From positions 80,542-144,541 of the forward strand of contig NZ_FTNI01000023.1 of NCBI RefSeq assembly GCF_900156315.1: a stretch of DNA of 64,000 bases, given 5' to 3'. This document shows, one piece after another, positions 53,662 through 62,244 of this stretch (its first letter is position 1; each line of letters begins with the position of its first letter). The notes under the pieces are model-generated. The model saw nothing but the letters and a program-made list of their open reading frames with translations. It did not search any database and had not been told where the DNA came from. Source of the DNA: Microbispora rosea (lineage in GTDB: Bacteria > Actinomycetota > Actinomycetes > Streptosporangiales > Streptosporangiaceae). Both the position numbers and the translations under genes were made by a program.

Positions 53662-54481
53662 GCTGACCAAGGAGCTGTCGCAGGTGGCGCCCCAAACTTC
53701 AGAAACGCAGAACCACGAGACGCAGAACCCCAAGGCCGGAACCCCGACCGTCATCGTCGACGACCTCCACATCGTCTACAAGGTGTACGGCTCGGCCGGC
53801 GACGCGGAGAAGGGCAACGCGGCCAGCGCGCTCATGCGCATCCTGCGGCGGCAGGGCCGTCCGCAGATGAAGGAGGTCCACGCCGTCAAGGGCGTGAGCT
53901 TCGTCGCCCACCACGGCGACGCCATCGGCATCATCGGCCGCAACGGCTCGGGCAAGTCGACGCTGCTGCGCGCGATCGCCGGCCTCCTGCCCCCGCACAA
54001 GGGCGCCGTCTACACCAACGGCCAGCCATCCCTTCTCGGCGTCAACGCGGCCCTTATGAAGGAGCTGACGGGCGAGCGCAACATCATCCTCGGCTGCTAC
54101 GCGATGGGCATGACGCCGAGCGAGGTCCGCGAGAAGTACGACGAGATCGTCGACTTCTCCGGCATCGGCGACTTCGTCCAGTTCCCCATGTCGACGTACT
54201 CGTCCGGCATGGGGGCCCGGCTGCGCTTCGCCATCTCCTCGGCCAAGACGCACGACGTGCTGCTCATCGACGAGGCCCTCGCGACGGGTGACCGCGATTT
54301 CAAGAAGAAGAGCCAGCAGCGCATCAAGCAGATGCGCGACGCGGCCGGCACGGTCTTCCTGGTCGCCCACAACCTCGACGTGATCGAGGAGACGTGCAAC
54401 CGGGTGATCTGGTTGCACAAGGGAAAGATCAGAATGGAAGGCGACCCCCAGGAGGTCCTGGAGGCGTACAACAAGGCCTGA
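53654..54481 (+). CDS. ABC exporter ATP-binding protein (TagH/Wzt-like, short form)
   Basis: A 275-residue ATPase. N-terminal extension of about 70 residues ([17 protein letters not shown], then [14 protein letters not shown]), Walker [11 protein letters not shown], signature [12 protein letters not shown], Walker [14 protein letters not shown]-loop VAHNLD. The protein ends after the nucleotide-binding domain and lacks the C-terminal carbohydrate-binding domain of long Wzt proteins, so glycan selection must occur otherwise. GTG start 53654. With the permease it forms a complete exporter. Confidence 0.93.
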   Translation: MAELTKELSQVAPQTSETQNHETQNPKAGTPTVIVDDLHIVYKVYGSAGDAEKGNAASALMRILRRQGRPQMKEVHAVKGVSFVAHHGDAIGIIGRNGSGKSTLLRAIAGLLPPHKGAVYTNGQPSLLGVNAALMKELTGERNIILGCYAMGMTPSEVREKYDEIVDFSGIGDFVQFPMSTYSSGMGARLRFAISSAKTHDVLLIDEALATGDRDFKKKSQQRIKQMRDAAGTVFLVAHNLDVIEETCNRVIWLHKGKIRMEGDPQEVLEAYNKA

Positions 54482-54494
54482 GAGAAACGGAGGG

Positions 54495-55037
54495 GTGACC
54501 GTGCCGACGCCGCCACCGATCCCGTACGACCATCTGCCCGAGGTTCCCCCGCTGACCGTCGAGAGCGACGACGTGCACGACGGCGAGCGGCTCCCCGAGG
54601 CTCACGTGTTCAACGACTGGGGCATGAGCGGGCAGAACGCCTCCCCGCATCTGCGCTGGTCCGGTGCCCCCGAGGGCACCAAGAGCTACGCCGTCACCTG
54701 CTTCGACCCCGACGCGCCCACGGGCAGCGGCTTCTGGCACTGGGTGCTCTACGACATCCCGGCCACCGTCACCGAGCTGCCGACCGGCGCGGGCAACGGC
54801 CCCGACTTCAAGGGGCTGCCGGAGGGGGCCAAGCACGCGCGCAACGACTTCAGCACCAAGGAGTACGGCGGGGCGGCGCCACCGCCCGGCTATCCGCACC
54901 GCTACCTGTTCGCCGTGCACGCCCTGGGTGTGGAGTCCCTGGGCGTGGACACCGACACGCCTCCGGCCGTGGTCGGCTTCAACATCACGGCCAACACGCT
55001 CGCGCGCGGTTATATCGCACCTGTGTACGAAACCTGA
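54495..55037 (+). CDS. PEBP-family protein (YbhB/YbcL type)
   Basis: A 180-residue phosphatidylethanolamine-binding/Raf-kinase-inhibitor-like protein. Core motif [26 protein letters not shown] and [14 protein letters not shown], then the GPPPP-like [19 protein letters not shown]. The bacterial family has no settled function; it binds phosphorylated ligands in other kingdoms. GTG 54495, 13 bases behind the ABC ATPase with AGGGGTG upstream; possibly co-transcribed. Confidence 0.94.
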   Translation: MTVPTPPPIPYDHLPEVPPLTVESDDVHDGERLPEAHVFNDWGMSGQNASPHLRWSGAPEGTKSYAVTCFDPDAPTGSGFWHWVLYDIPATVTELPTGAGNGPDFKGLPEGAKHARNDFSTKEYGGAAPPPGYPHRYLFAVHALGVESLGVDTDTPPAVVGFNITANTLARGYIAPVYET

Positions 55038-55060
55038 TGCGGGAGGGCCGCTCGTTCCAC

Positions 55061-55082
55061 TATGATTCGAACGGAGATTCGA
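55061..55082 (+). promoter_or_regulatory. promoter with LexA box
   Basis: TATGAT -10 (55061-55066) is immediately followed by TCGAACGGAGATTCGA (55067-55082), an SOS box with one mismatch (A for G). The predicted transcription start lies inside the box. Confidence 0.75.
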
Positions 55083-55098
55083 CATAGGGGAGGGTCGG

Positions 55099-55278
55099 AT
55101 GAGCGACCTGGCGACGGCGATCGACAATCTGGCCGCCGAAGATCCCTCGGAGCTTCCCGTCGGGCTGATCGCGGAGCAGCTCATCGAGCTGCACTGGCAG
55201 ATGGCCCGCCTGCAGGCCCAGATCGCCAGGCGCACCCACCTGCGCGCGAGTTTCGACTCGCCGGCCTCGCCCAACTGA
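55099..55278 (+). CDS. 59-residue protein behind a LexA box, resembling a DUF222 N-terminus
   Basis: Reads MSDLATAIDNLAAEDPSELP and continues VGLIAEQLIELHWQMARLQA, then a basic stretch and ends FDSPASPN. The pattern 'L-x-DP-x-x-LP ... x-QLI-x-L-x-x-x-x-x-RL-x-AQ-x-x-RR' resembles the first helix pair of DUF222/13E12-repeat HNH nucleases, some of which are LexA-regulated in mycobacteria; this is a suggestion, not a firm match. ATG 55099 is preceded by GGGGAGGG at good spacing. The gene is complete and followed at 80 bases by a strong terminator; no HNH domain follows. Confidence 0.75.
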   Translation: MSDLATAIDNLAAEDPSELPVGLIAEQLIELHWQMARLQAQIARRTHLRASFDSPASPN

Positions 55279-55358
55279 GGGCCGGCTGAGCCCTGCCGCA
55301 AATGGCGGCGGGGGTGGCCGCGTGCGCCCTGCGGCGCGCACCCTGGCACGACACCGGA

Positions 55359-55387
55359 CGGCCGGCGCCCCTTGGGGGCGCCGGCCG
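55359..55387 (+). terminator. strong intrinsic terminator
   Basis: CGGCCGGCGCCCC/GGGGCGCCGGCCG, a perfect 13-bp stem with a TTG loop, followed by CTTTCG. Confidence 0.85.
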
Positions 55388-55487
55388 CTTTCGTCATCGA
55401 CGTCTTTCCGGTGGCCCTGCCGTGCGCGCGGGACCGCAGGCAGGGCCGCCAGGTCGCCCTGACGGCGAGGGAGGCCTCAGGCGAGGG

Positions 55488-56441
55488 TCACTTGGTGTAC
55501 CCGTTGTGCGTGGTCGGCGCGACGCCGGTCACCGCGTCCGGGGCGGACGAGACGGCGCTCGACGCGGCGGCGTCGGCCGTGGCCGACGCGGAGGCGGCGA
55601 GGTCGGCCGCGGCCCCCGCCGTCGCCGCGGCTCCCTGCGCCGGAGCGTCCGTGGTGTTCCTGACGGTGCCGGTGACCGCGTGGGTGCTGGCGTCGGCCTG
55701 GGCGGCGGCGTCCGCGGTCGTCGCCTGGGTGCTGCTCATGACGCCGTCCGCCGGAGTCTCGCACGGCACCAGCGCCAGCAGGCCGCCCGCGCTGCCGGCG
55801 GTCGCCGCGACGGCGCCCTTGAGGCTGAGCAGCGCGTTGAGCCGCGCGGTGACGTTGAGCCCGGCGTGAACGGCTGCGCCCGCGGTGGCGACGGCCGCCG
55901 CCGAGGCGTCCGCGGCGGCCGCGGCCTGGCCGGAGACGGCGACGACCGGCTTGCCGATCTGGGCGACGACGCCCGCGGCGACGTTCGCCTTGGCGACGAG
56001 AGCCGCGTTGACGTCCGCGACCGCGACCAGGGCTGCCGACAGGTGGGCCTCCAGCCGGGCGACGACGTTGGCGTCGACGGTGACGGCTGCGTCGGCCACG
56101 ATGTCGGCCGCGATGTCGGCGGCCGCGCTGATCTGCGCGTTCGCGTCGGCGGACAGATTGGCGGTGACGGTGCCGGCGAGATTCGCGACCGCGACGAGGT
56201 CGGCCCTGATGTCAGCGGTCAGGCTCACCGCCACCTCGGCGGCCGCGTCGGCCTGCGCGACGACGCCGGCCGTCGCCCCGCCGACGGCCGTGGCCTGCAG
56301 ATCGGCCAGAAGCCTCGCCACTGTCGTGACCCGGTGCTCCGTGCACTTCTTGGCGCACACGTCAGCCTGCGCGGGCGCGGCCAGCATGCCGGCGATGCCG
56401 ATCGTGACGGCGACGACGGCTGTCCTAACCACTCGTTTCAT
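55488..56441 (-). CDS. secreted Ala/Val/Asp-rich low-complexity protein
   Basis: 317 residues. Signal peptide (MKRVVRTAVVAVTIGIAGMLAAPAQA) then a short Cys pair (DVCAKKCTEH), and nearly 280 residues in which Ala exceeds a third, with Val, Asp and Thr. Small repeated words (ADIxAD, VAVAxxxAA, AxAAVATAG) look like amphipathic helices of 7- or 11-residue periodicity. A single late Cys (LVPCETPADG). The start 56441 follows CGGGGGC. No known family; could be a surface or sporulation structural protein. Confidence 0.72.
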   Translation of the reverse strand: MKRVVRTAVVAVTIGIAGMLAAPAQADVCAKKCTEHRVTTVARLLADLQATAVGGATAGVVAQADAAAEVAVSLTADIRADLVAVANLAGTVTANLSADANAQISAAADIAADIVADAAVTVDANVVARLEAHLSAALVAVADVNAALVAKANVAAGVVAQIGKPVVAVSGQAAAAADASAAAVATAGAAVHAGLNVTARLNALLSLKGAVAATAGSAGGLLALVPCETPADGVMSSTQATTADAAAQADASTHAVTGTVRNTTDAPAQGAAATAGAAADLAASASATADAAASSAVSSAPDAVTGVAPTTHNGYTK

Positions 56442-56820
56442 TGACTTGCCCCCGGTTCATATTCCTTTTCACGAGAGTGGGAATGACGAACCCAAGAACC
56501 CCCGTGCGTCGGCGAGCACGCCGACAAAGACGTCGGCATTTCTATCACTGCCGATCACGGAGGAAAGCCCTGCTGACCAGGGGATGCCCGGCAAGCGCCC
56601 CGCCCGGAAAGTCGGTATATCGAGCACCGGACGACCACTTCGCGGTCACCCCAATCCCGCCTCCGGAGAAAGCGACGGTAAACACCGCGCCCAGGCCCTG
56701 CGGCAGATCTTTCCGCTCACTTTTAGCGACGCGCCGACAGAGGTCGCGCCCCGATCCGCCGGGGACCGGCCACGAAACCGCCCTATCGCGACATATCTCG
56801 ATAAGAGCTACGCTGGCGAG
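56442..56820. other. 379-bp divergent promoter region
   Basis: Between the Ala-rich gene and the DUF1707 gene. TATGAA (minus strand, near 56460) may be a -10. No gene seen. Confidence 0.4.
56809..56814 (+). promoter_or_regulatory. -10 of the DUF1707 gene, leaderless
   Basis: TACGCT, six bases before GTG 56821. Confidence 0.6.
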
Positions 56821-57390
56821 GTGACCTCCCTCACACCGTACGCGGGCGACGATCCCGCGCAGCGCGCCTCGGACGCCGACCGCGACCGGGTGGCGGCCGT
56901 CCTGGGCGAGGCGCTGGCCACCGGCCGCCTGACGAGCGTGGAGCACGCCGACAGGCTCGACGCCGCCTACAGCGCCGTGACCGTCGGCGACCTCGCGCCC
57001 CTGACCGGGGACCTGCCCGACACGGCCCATCCCCCGGCCACGCTCTCCACCGAGAGACACCAGGTCTCCGCGGTGTTCAGCAAGATCATACGGCGCGGGC
57101 GCTGGGTTGCCGGGCGGCACACCGAACTCAGCTCGGTCTTCGGTGCCCTGATCGTGGATCTCAGCGACGCGGTCCTGCCCGGCCGTGAGGTGACGCTGGA
57201 GCTGAACTCCTTCTGCGGCAAACTCATCGTCACCGTGCCGGCCAACGCCAGGGTGGTCGACGAGGGCAGCGCGATCTTCTCGAAGCGCTCGGTGACCGGA
57301 GGGAACGGCGACGGCGACGGCCCGCTGATCCGCGTCACCGGCAACGCGCGCTTCGGCAAGATCGTGGTCTACCGCGGGACCCGTCGCTGA
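56821..57390 (+). CDS. DUF1707 domain protein with LiaF-like C-terminus
   Basis: 189 residues. DUF1707 domain at about 10-60 (QRASDADRDRVAAVLGEALATGRLTSVEHADRLDAAYSAVTVGDLAPL), a linker, and a beta-helical C-terminal part (VFGALIVDLSDAVLPGREVTLELNSFCGKLIVTVPANARVVDEGSAIF) like the cell-wall-active antibiotic response domain of LiaF. No membrane helix. Leaderless GTG start. A longer in-frame reading from 55885 is antisense to the Ala-rich gene. Adjacent to plsX by 17 bases but plsX has its own promoter. Confidence 0.9.
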   Translation: MTSLTPYAGDDPAQRASDADRDRVAAVLGEALATGRLTSVEHADRLDAAYSAVTVGDLAPLTGDLPDTAHPPATLSTERHQVSAVFSKIIRRGRWVAGRHTELSSVFGALIVDLSDAVLPGREVTLELNSFCGKLIVTVPANARVVDEGSAIFSKRSVTGGNGDGDGPLIRVTGNARFGKIVVYRGTRR

Positions 57391-57395
57391 CGGCC

Positions 57396-57401
57396 TACGA
57401 T
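57396..57401 (+). promoter_or_regulatory. -10 of plsX, leaderless
   Basis: TACGAT, six bases before ATG 57408. Confidence 0.7.
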
Positions 57402-57407
57402 GCGGCC

Positions 57408-58436
57408 ATGCAGCCCGCCGGTCGTGCGCTGCCCGTGGCCCTCGACGCCATGGGCGGCGACAACGCGCCCGGGGAAATCGTCGCGGGAGCCGTACAGGCC
57501 GTTCGCGAGCGGGGCGTGCCCGTCGTGCTCGTCGGCCATCCCCGCCTGCTCTACCAGGAGCTGGCCCGGCACGACGCGGTCACCGAGATCCCCATCGTGC
57601 GGGCCGAGGAGGCGCTGGCGATGGACGAGGGCGCGCTGGCGAGCCTGAGACGGCCCCGCTCCAGCATCGCCATCGCCTGCCATCTCGTACGGCGCGGCGA
57701 CGCCTGCGCGGTCGTGTCCGCGGGCTCGACGGCGGGCGTCGTCGCCACCGGCCGGCTGCGGCTGCGGGCCCAGCAGGGAGTCGTACGCCCCGCGATCGCG
57801 GTCGGCCTGCCGACCCTGCCACAGCCGACCGTGCTGCTCGACGCGGGCGCCACGGCCGACGCCAAGCCGGAGATGCTGGTGCAGTTCGCCCACCTCGGCG
57901 TGGCGTACGCCGAGACGGCACTCGGCATGCGGCGTCCCCGCGTCGGCCTGCTCACGATCGGCGCCGAGGCCGAGAAGGGCAACAAGCTCGCAAAACGGGC
58001 CCACGAGCTGCTCGCCGCCACGCCCGGCGTCGACTTCACCGGCAACATCGAGGGCCACGACCTGCTCACCCGGAAGGTCGACGTGGTCGTCACCGACGGG
58101 TTCACCGGCAACGTGGCGCTCAAGACCGTCGAGGGCACCGTGCGGTACGCCTTCGAACAGGTCAGGGAGACGATCGCGGAGAGCCGGGTGGCCAGGCTCG
58201 GCGGGATGCTGCAGCGCGCCCGGCTGCGGGAGCTGGCCGGCCGGCTCGACCCCGAGGCGCACGGCGGGGCCGTGCTGCTCGGCCTCAACGGCACCGTGGT
58301 GATCGCACACGGCTCGTCGCGGGCACGTGGCGTGGCCGCCGCCTGCGAGCTCGCGGCCCATCTGTCGGCCCAGGGCATCATCGCCAGGATCGGCGAGCGG
58401 ATCGCCTCCACCAACAAGTCGCACCGCCGCTGGTGA
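57408..58436 (+). CDS. plsX: phosphate acyltransferase PlsX
   Basis: A 342-residue enzyme making acyl-phosphate from acyl-ACP for phospholipid synthesis. Family signature VALDAMGGDNAPGEIVAGAVQA at the N-terminus, SAGSTAGVVATGRL, AEKGNKLAKRAHELL, NIEGHDLLTRKVDVVVTDGFTGNVALKT. It lies next to argS rather than in the usual rpmF-plsX-fab cluster, so either a stand-alone copy or a paralogue. The 50 bases to argS contain argS's own -10. Confidence 0.95.
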   Translation: MQPAGRALPVALDAMGGDNAPGEIVAGAVQAVRERGVPVVLVGHPRLLYQELARHDAVTEIPIVRAEEALAMDEGALASLRRPRSSIAIACHLVRRGDACAVVSAGSTAGVVATGRLRLRAQQGVVRPAIAVGLPTLPQPTVLLDAGATADAKPEMLVQFAHLGVAYAETALGMRRPRVGLLTIGAEAEKGNKLAKRAHELLAATPGVDFTGNIEGHDLLTRKVDVVVTDGFTGNVALKTVEGTVRYAFEQVRETIAESRVARLGGMLQRARLRELAGRLDPEAHGGAVLLGLNGTVVIAHGSSRARGVAAACELAAHLSAQGIIARIGERIASTNKSHRRW

Positions 58437-58474
58437 CGCCGGATATGGAACGGCGGGCCGAAGGCGCACGCCGA

Positions 58475-58480
58475 TAAGCT
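58475..58480 (+). promoter_or_regulatory. -10 of argS, leaderless
   Basis: TAAGCT, six bases before ATG 58487. Confidence 0.65.
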
Positions 58481-58486
58481 TGGTTC

Positions 58487-60208
58487 ATGACCGACCCGCA
58501 GCTCGTGCTCACCGAGCGGGTCCAGCAGGCGCTGGGTTCCGCCTTCGGTCCGGAGCACGCCACCGAAGATCCGCTGATCAGGCCCTCTCAGTTCGCCGAC
58601 TACCAGGCGAACGTCGCGCTCAGCCTGGCCAAGCGGCTCCGACGTGCCCCGCGGGAGGTCGCTCAGGCCATCGCCGACCACCTCGACACGGCCGACGTCA
58701 GCGTGGAGGTCAGCGGGCCCGGGTTCCTCAATCTGACGCTGCGCGACGGCTGGGTCGCCGAGCAGGCCGCACAGCGGCTGCTCGACGAGCGCATCGGCGT
58801 GCCGCAGCCGGCCCCGCAAACCGTGATCGTCGACTACTCGGCGCCGAACGCCGCGAAGGAGATGCACGTCGGCCACCTGCGTACCACGATCGTCGGCGAC
58901 ACCCTCGCGCGCACCCACGAGCACCTGGGCAACCAGGTGATCCGGCAGAACCACCTCGGCGACTGGGGCACGCAGTTCGGCATGCTCATCGAGCACCTCC
59001 TCGACATCGGCGAGGAGGAGGCGCTCGGCATGCTGGCCGCCGGCGACGGCAACGCCTTCTACCAGGCGGCGCGGCACAAGTTCGACAACGACCCCGAGTT
59101 CCAGCAGCGGTCCCGCCGCCGGGTGCCGCTGCTGCAGGGCGGCGACCCGGAGACCCTGCGCCTGTGGCGCGAGTTCATCGAGTACAGCAACCGCTACTTC
59201 CGCAAGGTGTACCGCACGCTGGGCGTCACGCTCACCGACGACGACATCGCGGGCGAGAGCATGTACAACCCCATGCTCCCCGACGTCTGCGACGAGCTGG
59301 AGCGCACGGGCGTGGCCGAGATCAGCGAGGGCGCGCTGTGCGTGTTCCCGCCCGGCTTCAAGGGCCGCGACGACCAGCCGCTGCCGCTCATCGTCCGCAA
59401 GAGCGACGGCGGGTACGGCTACGCCACGACCGACCTCGCCGCGATCCGCTACCGGGTGCGCGACCTGAAGGCCGACCGCATCCTCTACGTCGTGGGCGCC
59501 ACCCAGTCGCTCCACTTCCAGATGGTCTTCGCCGCGGCGCGTACGGCCGGCTGGCTGCACGACGACGTCAAGGCGGAACACGTCCAGATCGGCAGCGTGC
59601 TCGGCAGCGACGGCAAGATGTTCAAGACCCGGAGTGGCGAGTCGATCAAGCTCACCGACCTGCTGGACGAGGCCGTCGTGCGGGCCGAGGCCGTCATCGC
59701 CGACCGCGGCTACGACCCGGAGGCGCGCCGGCAGATCGCGCGTCAGGTCGGCATGGGCGCGGTCAAGTACGCGGACCTGTCGGTCAGCCACGACAGCGAG
59801 TACGTGTTCGACTTCGACCGCATGCTCGCCCTCACCGGCAACACCGGGCCTTACCTCCAGTACGCCACCGCCCGCATCCGGTCGATCTTCCGCAACGGCG
59901 GGATCGACCCGCAGTCGGTCACCGGCCCGATCACGCTGGGCCACCCGGCCGAGCGGGCGCTCGCGCTGCAACTGCTCGGCTTCGGCTCGGTCGTCGCCGC
60001 CGTCGCGCAGCTGTCCGAGCCCCACCGGCTGTGCAACTACCTGTTCGACGTCGCCCAGACGTTCACCTCGTTCTACGAGAGCTGCCCGGTCCTCAAGGCC
60101 GAGGAGGAGTCCGTACGGCAGTCGCGTCTGGCTCTGTCGGCGCTCACCCTGCGGGTGCTGCTGCGCGGGCTCGACCTGCTCGGCATCGAAGTTCCCGAGC
60201 GGATGTGA
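58487..60208 (+). CDS. argS: arginyl-tRNA synthetase
   Basis: A 573-residue class I synthetase. N-terminal Arg-tRNA-synthetase additional domain, the HIGH motif as HVGH in SAPNAAKEMHVGHLRTTI, QNHLGDWGTQFGMLIEHL, a degenerate KMSKS-like DGKMFKTRSGESIKL, and the DALR anticodon-binding domain ending PERM. Typical length. Start by TAAGCT at six bases. Followed by a terminator at 60397. Charges tRNA-Arg with arginine; essential. Confidence 0.97.
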   Translation: MTDPQLVLTERVQQALGSAFGPEHATEDPLIRPSQFADYQANVALSLAKRLRRAPREVAQAIADHLDTADVSVEVSGPGFLNLTLRDGWVAEQAAQRLLDERIGVPQPAPQTVIVDYSAPNAAKEMHVGHLRTTIVGDTLARTHEHLGNQVIRQNHLGDWGTQFGMLIEHLLDIGEEEALGMLAAGDGNAFYQAARHKFDNDPEFQQRSRRRVPLLQGGDPETLRLWREFIEYSNRYFRKVYRTLGVTLTDDDIAGESMYNPMLPDVCDELERTGVAEISEGALCVFPPGFKGRDDQPLPLIVRKSDGGYGYATTDLAAIRYRVRDLKADRILYVVGATQSLHFQMVFAAARTAGWLHDDVKAEHVQIGSVLGSDGKMFKTRSGESIKLTDLLDEAVVRAEAVIADRGYDPEARRQIARQVGMGAVKYADLSVSHDSEYVFDFDRMLALTGNTGPYLQYATARIRSIFRNGGIDPQSVTGPITLGHPAERALALQLLGFGSVVAAVAQLSEPHRLCNYLFDVAQTFTSFYESCPVLKAEEESVRQSRLALSALTLRVLLRGLDLLGIEVPERM

Positions 60209-60542
60209 GCGGGGTGCCGGATTCCGCTTCGGCGGACTCGGGAGAGGGCGACACCGGCGCCTCCCACACCGGAGGCGTCGGCTCCGAACCCGGGGATGGC
60301 CTCCCTGATGCGGGAGCCGGCGTCTCCGGTCTTGGAAGTCGCCTCCGCGAGGCCGGCGATGGCGTTCCCGAGGCCGGCGCCCCCGCGGGACCACGGCGGG
60401 CCGCCCGATTCAGGGCGGCCCGTCCTTTCCGTTCCCGCGGGTCAGGCGTGTCCACGGCGCGCCTCGTCCGTGACTGTCACACCAAGCGTCTAGTCTGGCG
60501 CGGTCAAGGGAGTGCCAGCCGATCCCTCGGGGAGCGTTCCGC
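60209..60542. other. 334-bp intergenic region
   Basis: Repetitive GGCGTC/GACGCC and GAGGCCGGCG words, then the argS terminator at 60397 and TAGTCT (60491-60496) as a possible -10 for the next gene. No gene seen. Confidence 0.5.
60397..60422 (+). terminator. argS terminator
   Basis: CGGGCCGCCC/GGGCGGCCCG with a GATTCA loop, followed by TCCTTTCC. Confidence 0.8.
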
Positions 60543-61862
60543 GTGAGCATGGACCTGACCACGAGTCCGGACCCTGGAAACCTGGCCGAGGCCACGGAGC
60601 TGCACCGCTACGCCGAGGCGCTGATCGTCAGCCTGGCGGCCGACGGCACGGCGCCCGGCCTGCCGCCGGGGATCGCCGACGTGCCGGGCTACTGGCTCGG
60701 GCCCGCCGTCGAGGCCCTCGTCCTCATCCTGTCCGGCAAGGACGCCCTGGAGCCGCTGGCCCTGGCCAACGAGTTGGACGAGCGGCGCACCGCCCTGTTC
60801 CTGTGCCTGGCCCTCGCCGTCTGCGGCCACGGCGACCGCATTCACGCCTCCTGGCTCGGCACCGCCTTCGGCGACCTGTCGGAGGACAATCCGGTGACGC
60901 CCGGCCAGCGGGCGCTGTGGCTCGCCGCCGCTCGCGGGGCGTACGGGCCGGTCGGCAAGATCTTCGTGCTCCGCAAGCTCGACGCGGTGGACGTGCCGCC
61001 CACCGACGACCGGTGGCTCAAGGCCCTCGTGCCCGGCCTGCCGGAAACGTCCGTACCCGCCTCTCTGGAGCCGTTCCCCGAGCTGGCGAAGGTCGCCGAG
61101 ATCGAGCGGTCGCTCCGGGCGTCGGCCACCCTGCGCCGTCTGCGCGAGCGCTGCACCGAGATCACCTCCACCCGGCAGGCCGGCGAGGTCACCAGGGTCG
61201 TACGCGGCACCGTGTGGGCCGAGGACGAGCCGCTGGCCGTGCTCCGCGCCCTGGCAGGCCAGGGCGGCCAGGAAGGCCCGCTCAGCTCGCTCACCGGGCA
61301 TTTGCTGCAGGACCTGGCTTCCGACGCCGATCTTCACCTGGCCGCGCTCGCCCTGCACGTGGCGGCGCCGGCGGTCAGGGCGGCGGCGGAGTCCCTCGTC
61401 GAGGTGGTGCGCGAACCACCGCCCGACACCCTGGACGTGCCGATCCTCGGCTATCCGATCAGGCTCAGGCCCGAGGGGCCCGACCAGGAGTCGATGGCGG
61501 CCGCCGAGCAGCTGCTCGTCACCGAGTGCGTGCCGAATCGCACCCGCCCCTGGCCCGGATACGTCCTCCTGGTCCTCGCCGTCGGCGTCGTCGTCGCCGG
61601 GTTCGTGGTCTCGCTGCCGCTCGCCCTCGTCGGCCTGTTGATCGCCGCCGTGGGCGCGCATCTGCTGTGGCGGCACCGGGTCCGGGAACACTCCGACGTG
61701 CGGTACGTCCAGACACGGGCGGGCAAGCTCACCGACCTCGCCGACAAGGCCGTGTGGGCCCTGCACGAGTACGCCAGAGAGTCGGAGGAGCGCGCCTCTG
61801 ACGCCGCCCGGGACCTGACTGAGGTGTCCACGCTCCTGCGCCGGGGCCCTCGGGCCGCGTAG
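60543..61862 (+). CDS. membrane protein of unknown function
   Basis: 439 residues. A long soluble N-terminal part (about 1-335), Ala/Leu/Glu-rich, including RHYAEALIVSLAADG-like helices (LHRYAEALIVSLAADG), KIFVLRKLDAVDVPPTDDRWLKAL; then two adjacent TM helices (about 340-383) and a basic, helical C-terminal tail (VRYVQTRAGKLTDLADKAVWALHEYARESEERASDAARDL). GTG 60543 with GGGGAG at eight bases; ATG 60549 is a near alternative. No recognised domain. Confidence 0.8.
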   Translation: MSMDLTTSPDPGNLAEATELHRYAEALIVSLAADGTAPGLPPGIADVPGYWLGPAVEALVLILSGKDALEPLALANELDERRTALFLCLALAVCGHGDRIHASWLGTAFGDLSEDNPVTPGQRALWLAAARGAYGPVGKIFVLRKLDAVDVPPTDDRWLKALVPGLPETSVPASLEPFPELAKVAEIERSLRASATLRRLRERCTEITSTRQAGEVTRVVRGTVWAEDEPLAVLRALAGQGGQEGPLSSLTGHLLQDLASDADLHLAALALHVAAPAVRAAAESLVEVVREPPPDTLDVPILGYPIRLRPEGPDQESMAAAEQLLVTECVPNRTRPWPGYVLLVLAVGVVVAGFVVSLPLALVGLLIAAVGAHLLWRHRVREHSDVRYVQTRAGKLTDLADKAVWALHEYARESEERASDAARDLTEVSTLLRRGPRAA

Positions 61863-62016
61863 GAACGCCGACGCCGCCCCCTGCGGTCGCCAGTGCTCAC
61901 CATCGGTGCTGCCTGCGGACCCGCATGCTGGGCTGCGCGGGTGAACTGCCGGGTGGACCGCGTGGGTGGACCGCGTGGATGGGCCGGGGACGCATCGCCC
62001 CGGTGCCGTGAGCGCG

Positions 62017-62133
62017 TGAGACTGTCGGCACCTTCCGCCAGGGCTGCAGGGCGCTGAGGCGGACGGCGCCTTGTCCCTGGGCTCACGAACGCGTGAGGCG
62101 GTTGACACCTTGTGCCTGGGGCTACAGAACGCG
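62017..62133. repeat. three imperfect 38-40-base tandem repeats
   Basis: Units at 62017-62054, 62055-62093 and 62094-62133, each beginning TGAG and containing a GGC-CCTT ... CCAGGG/CCTGGG core and ending near AACGCG. Units 2 and 3 match best. Confidence 0.75.
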
Positions 62134-62188
62134 CGGGGCGTCGGCGCCGGCCCTCCTGATTGCCGAGGAACCGGAGCCAGGCACAACT

Positions 62189-62218
62189 GTGCCCGCCGAC
62201 CGAATGGGCGGCGGGCAC
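62189..62218 (-). terminator. sepF terminator
   Basis: GTGCCCGCCG/CGGCGGGCAC with a 10-base loop, 27 bases past the sepF stop codon. Confidence 0.75.
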
Positions 62219-62244
62219 CAGATCAGGAGTCGAGCCGGGCCAGT

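Larger units (their letters stand above)
61863..62244. other. 382-bp region with direct repeats
   Basis: Contains two GGTGGACCGCGTGG units (near 61952-61978), three imperfect 38-40-base repeats (62017-62133) and the sepF terminator. No gene seen. Confidence 0.6.

Noticed and set aside
55885..56820. N-terminal extension of the DUF1707 protein by about 310 residues
   Set aside because: It reads antisense through the Ala-rich secreted gene; the DUF1707 domain begins just after the GTG at 56821.
57551..60394. A 947-codon open frame on the minus strand opposite plsX and argS
   Set aside because: It is the antisense shadow of two clear essential-type genes; its translation is His/Arg/Gly/Val-rich with no domain.
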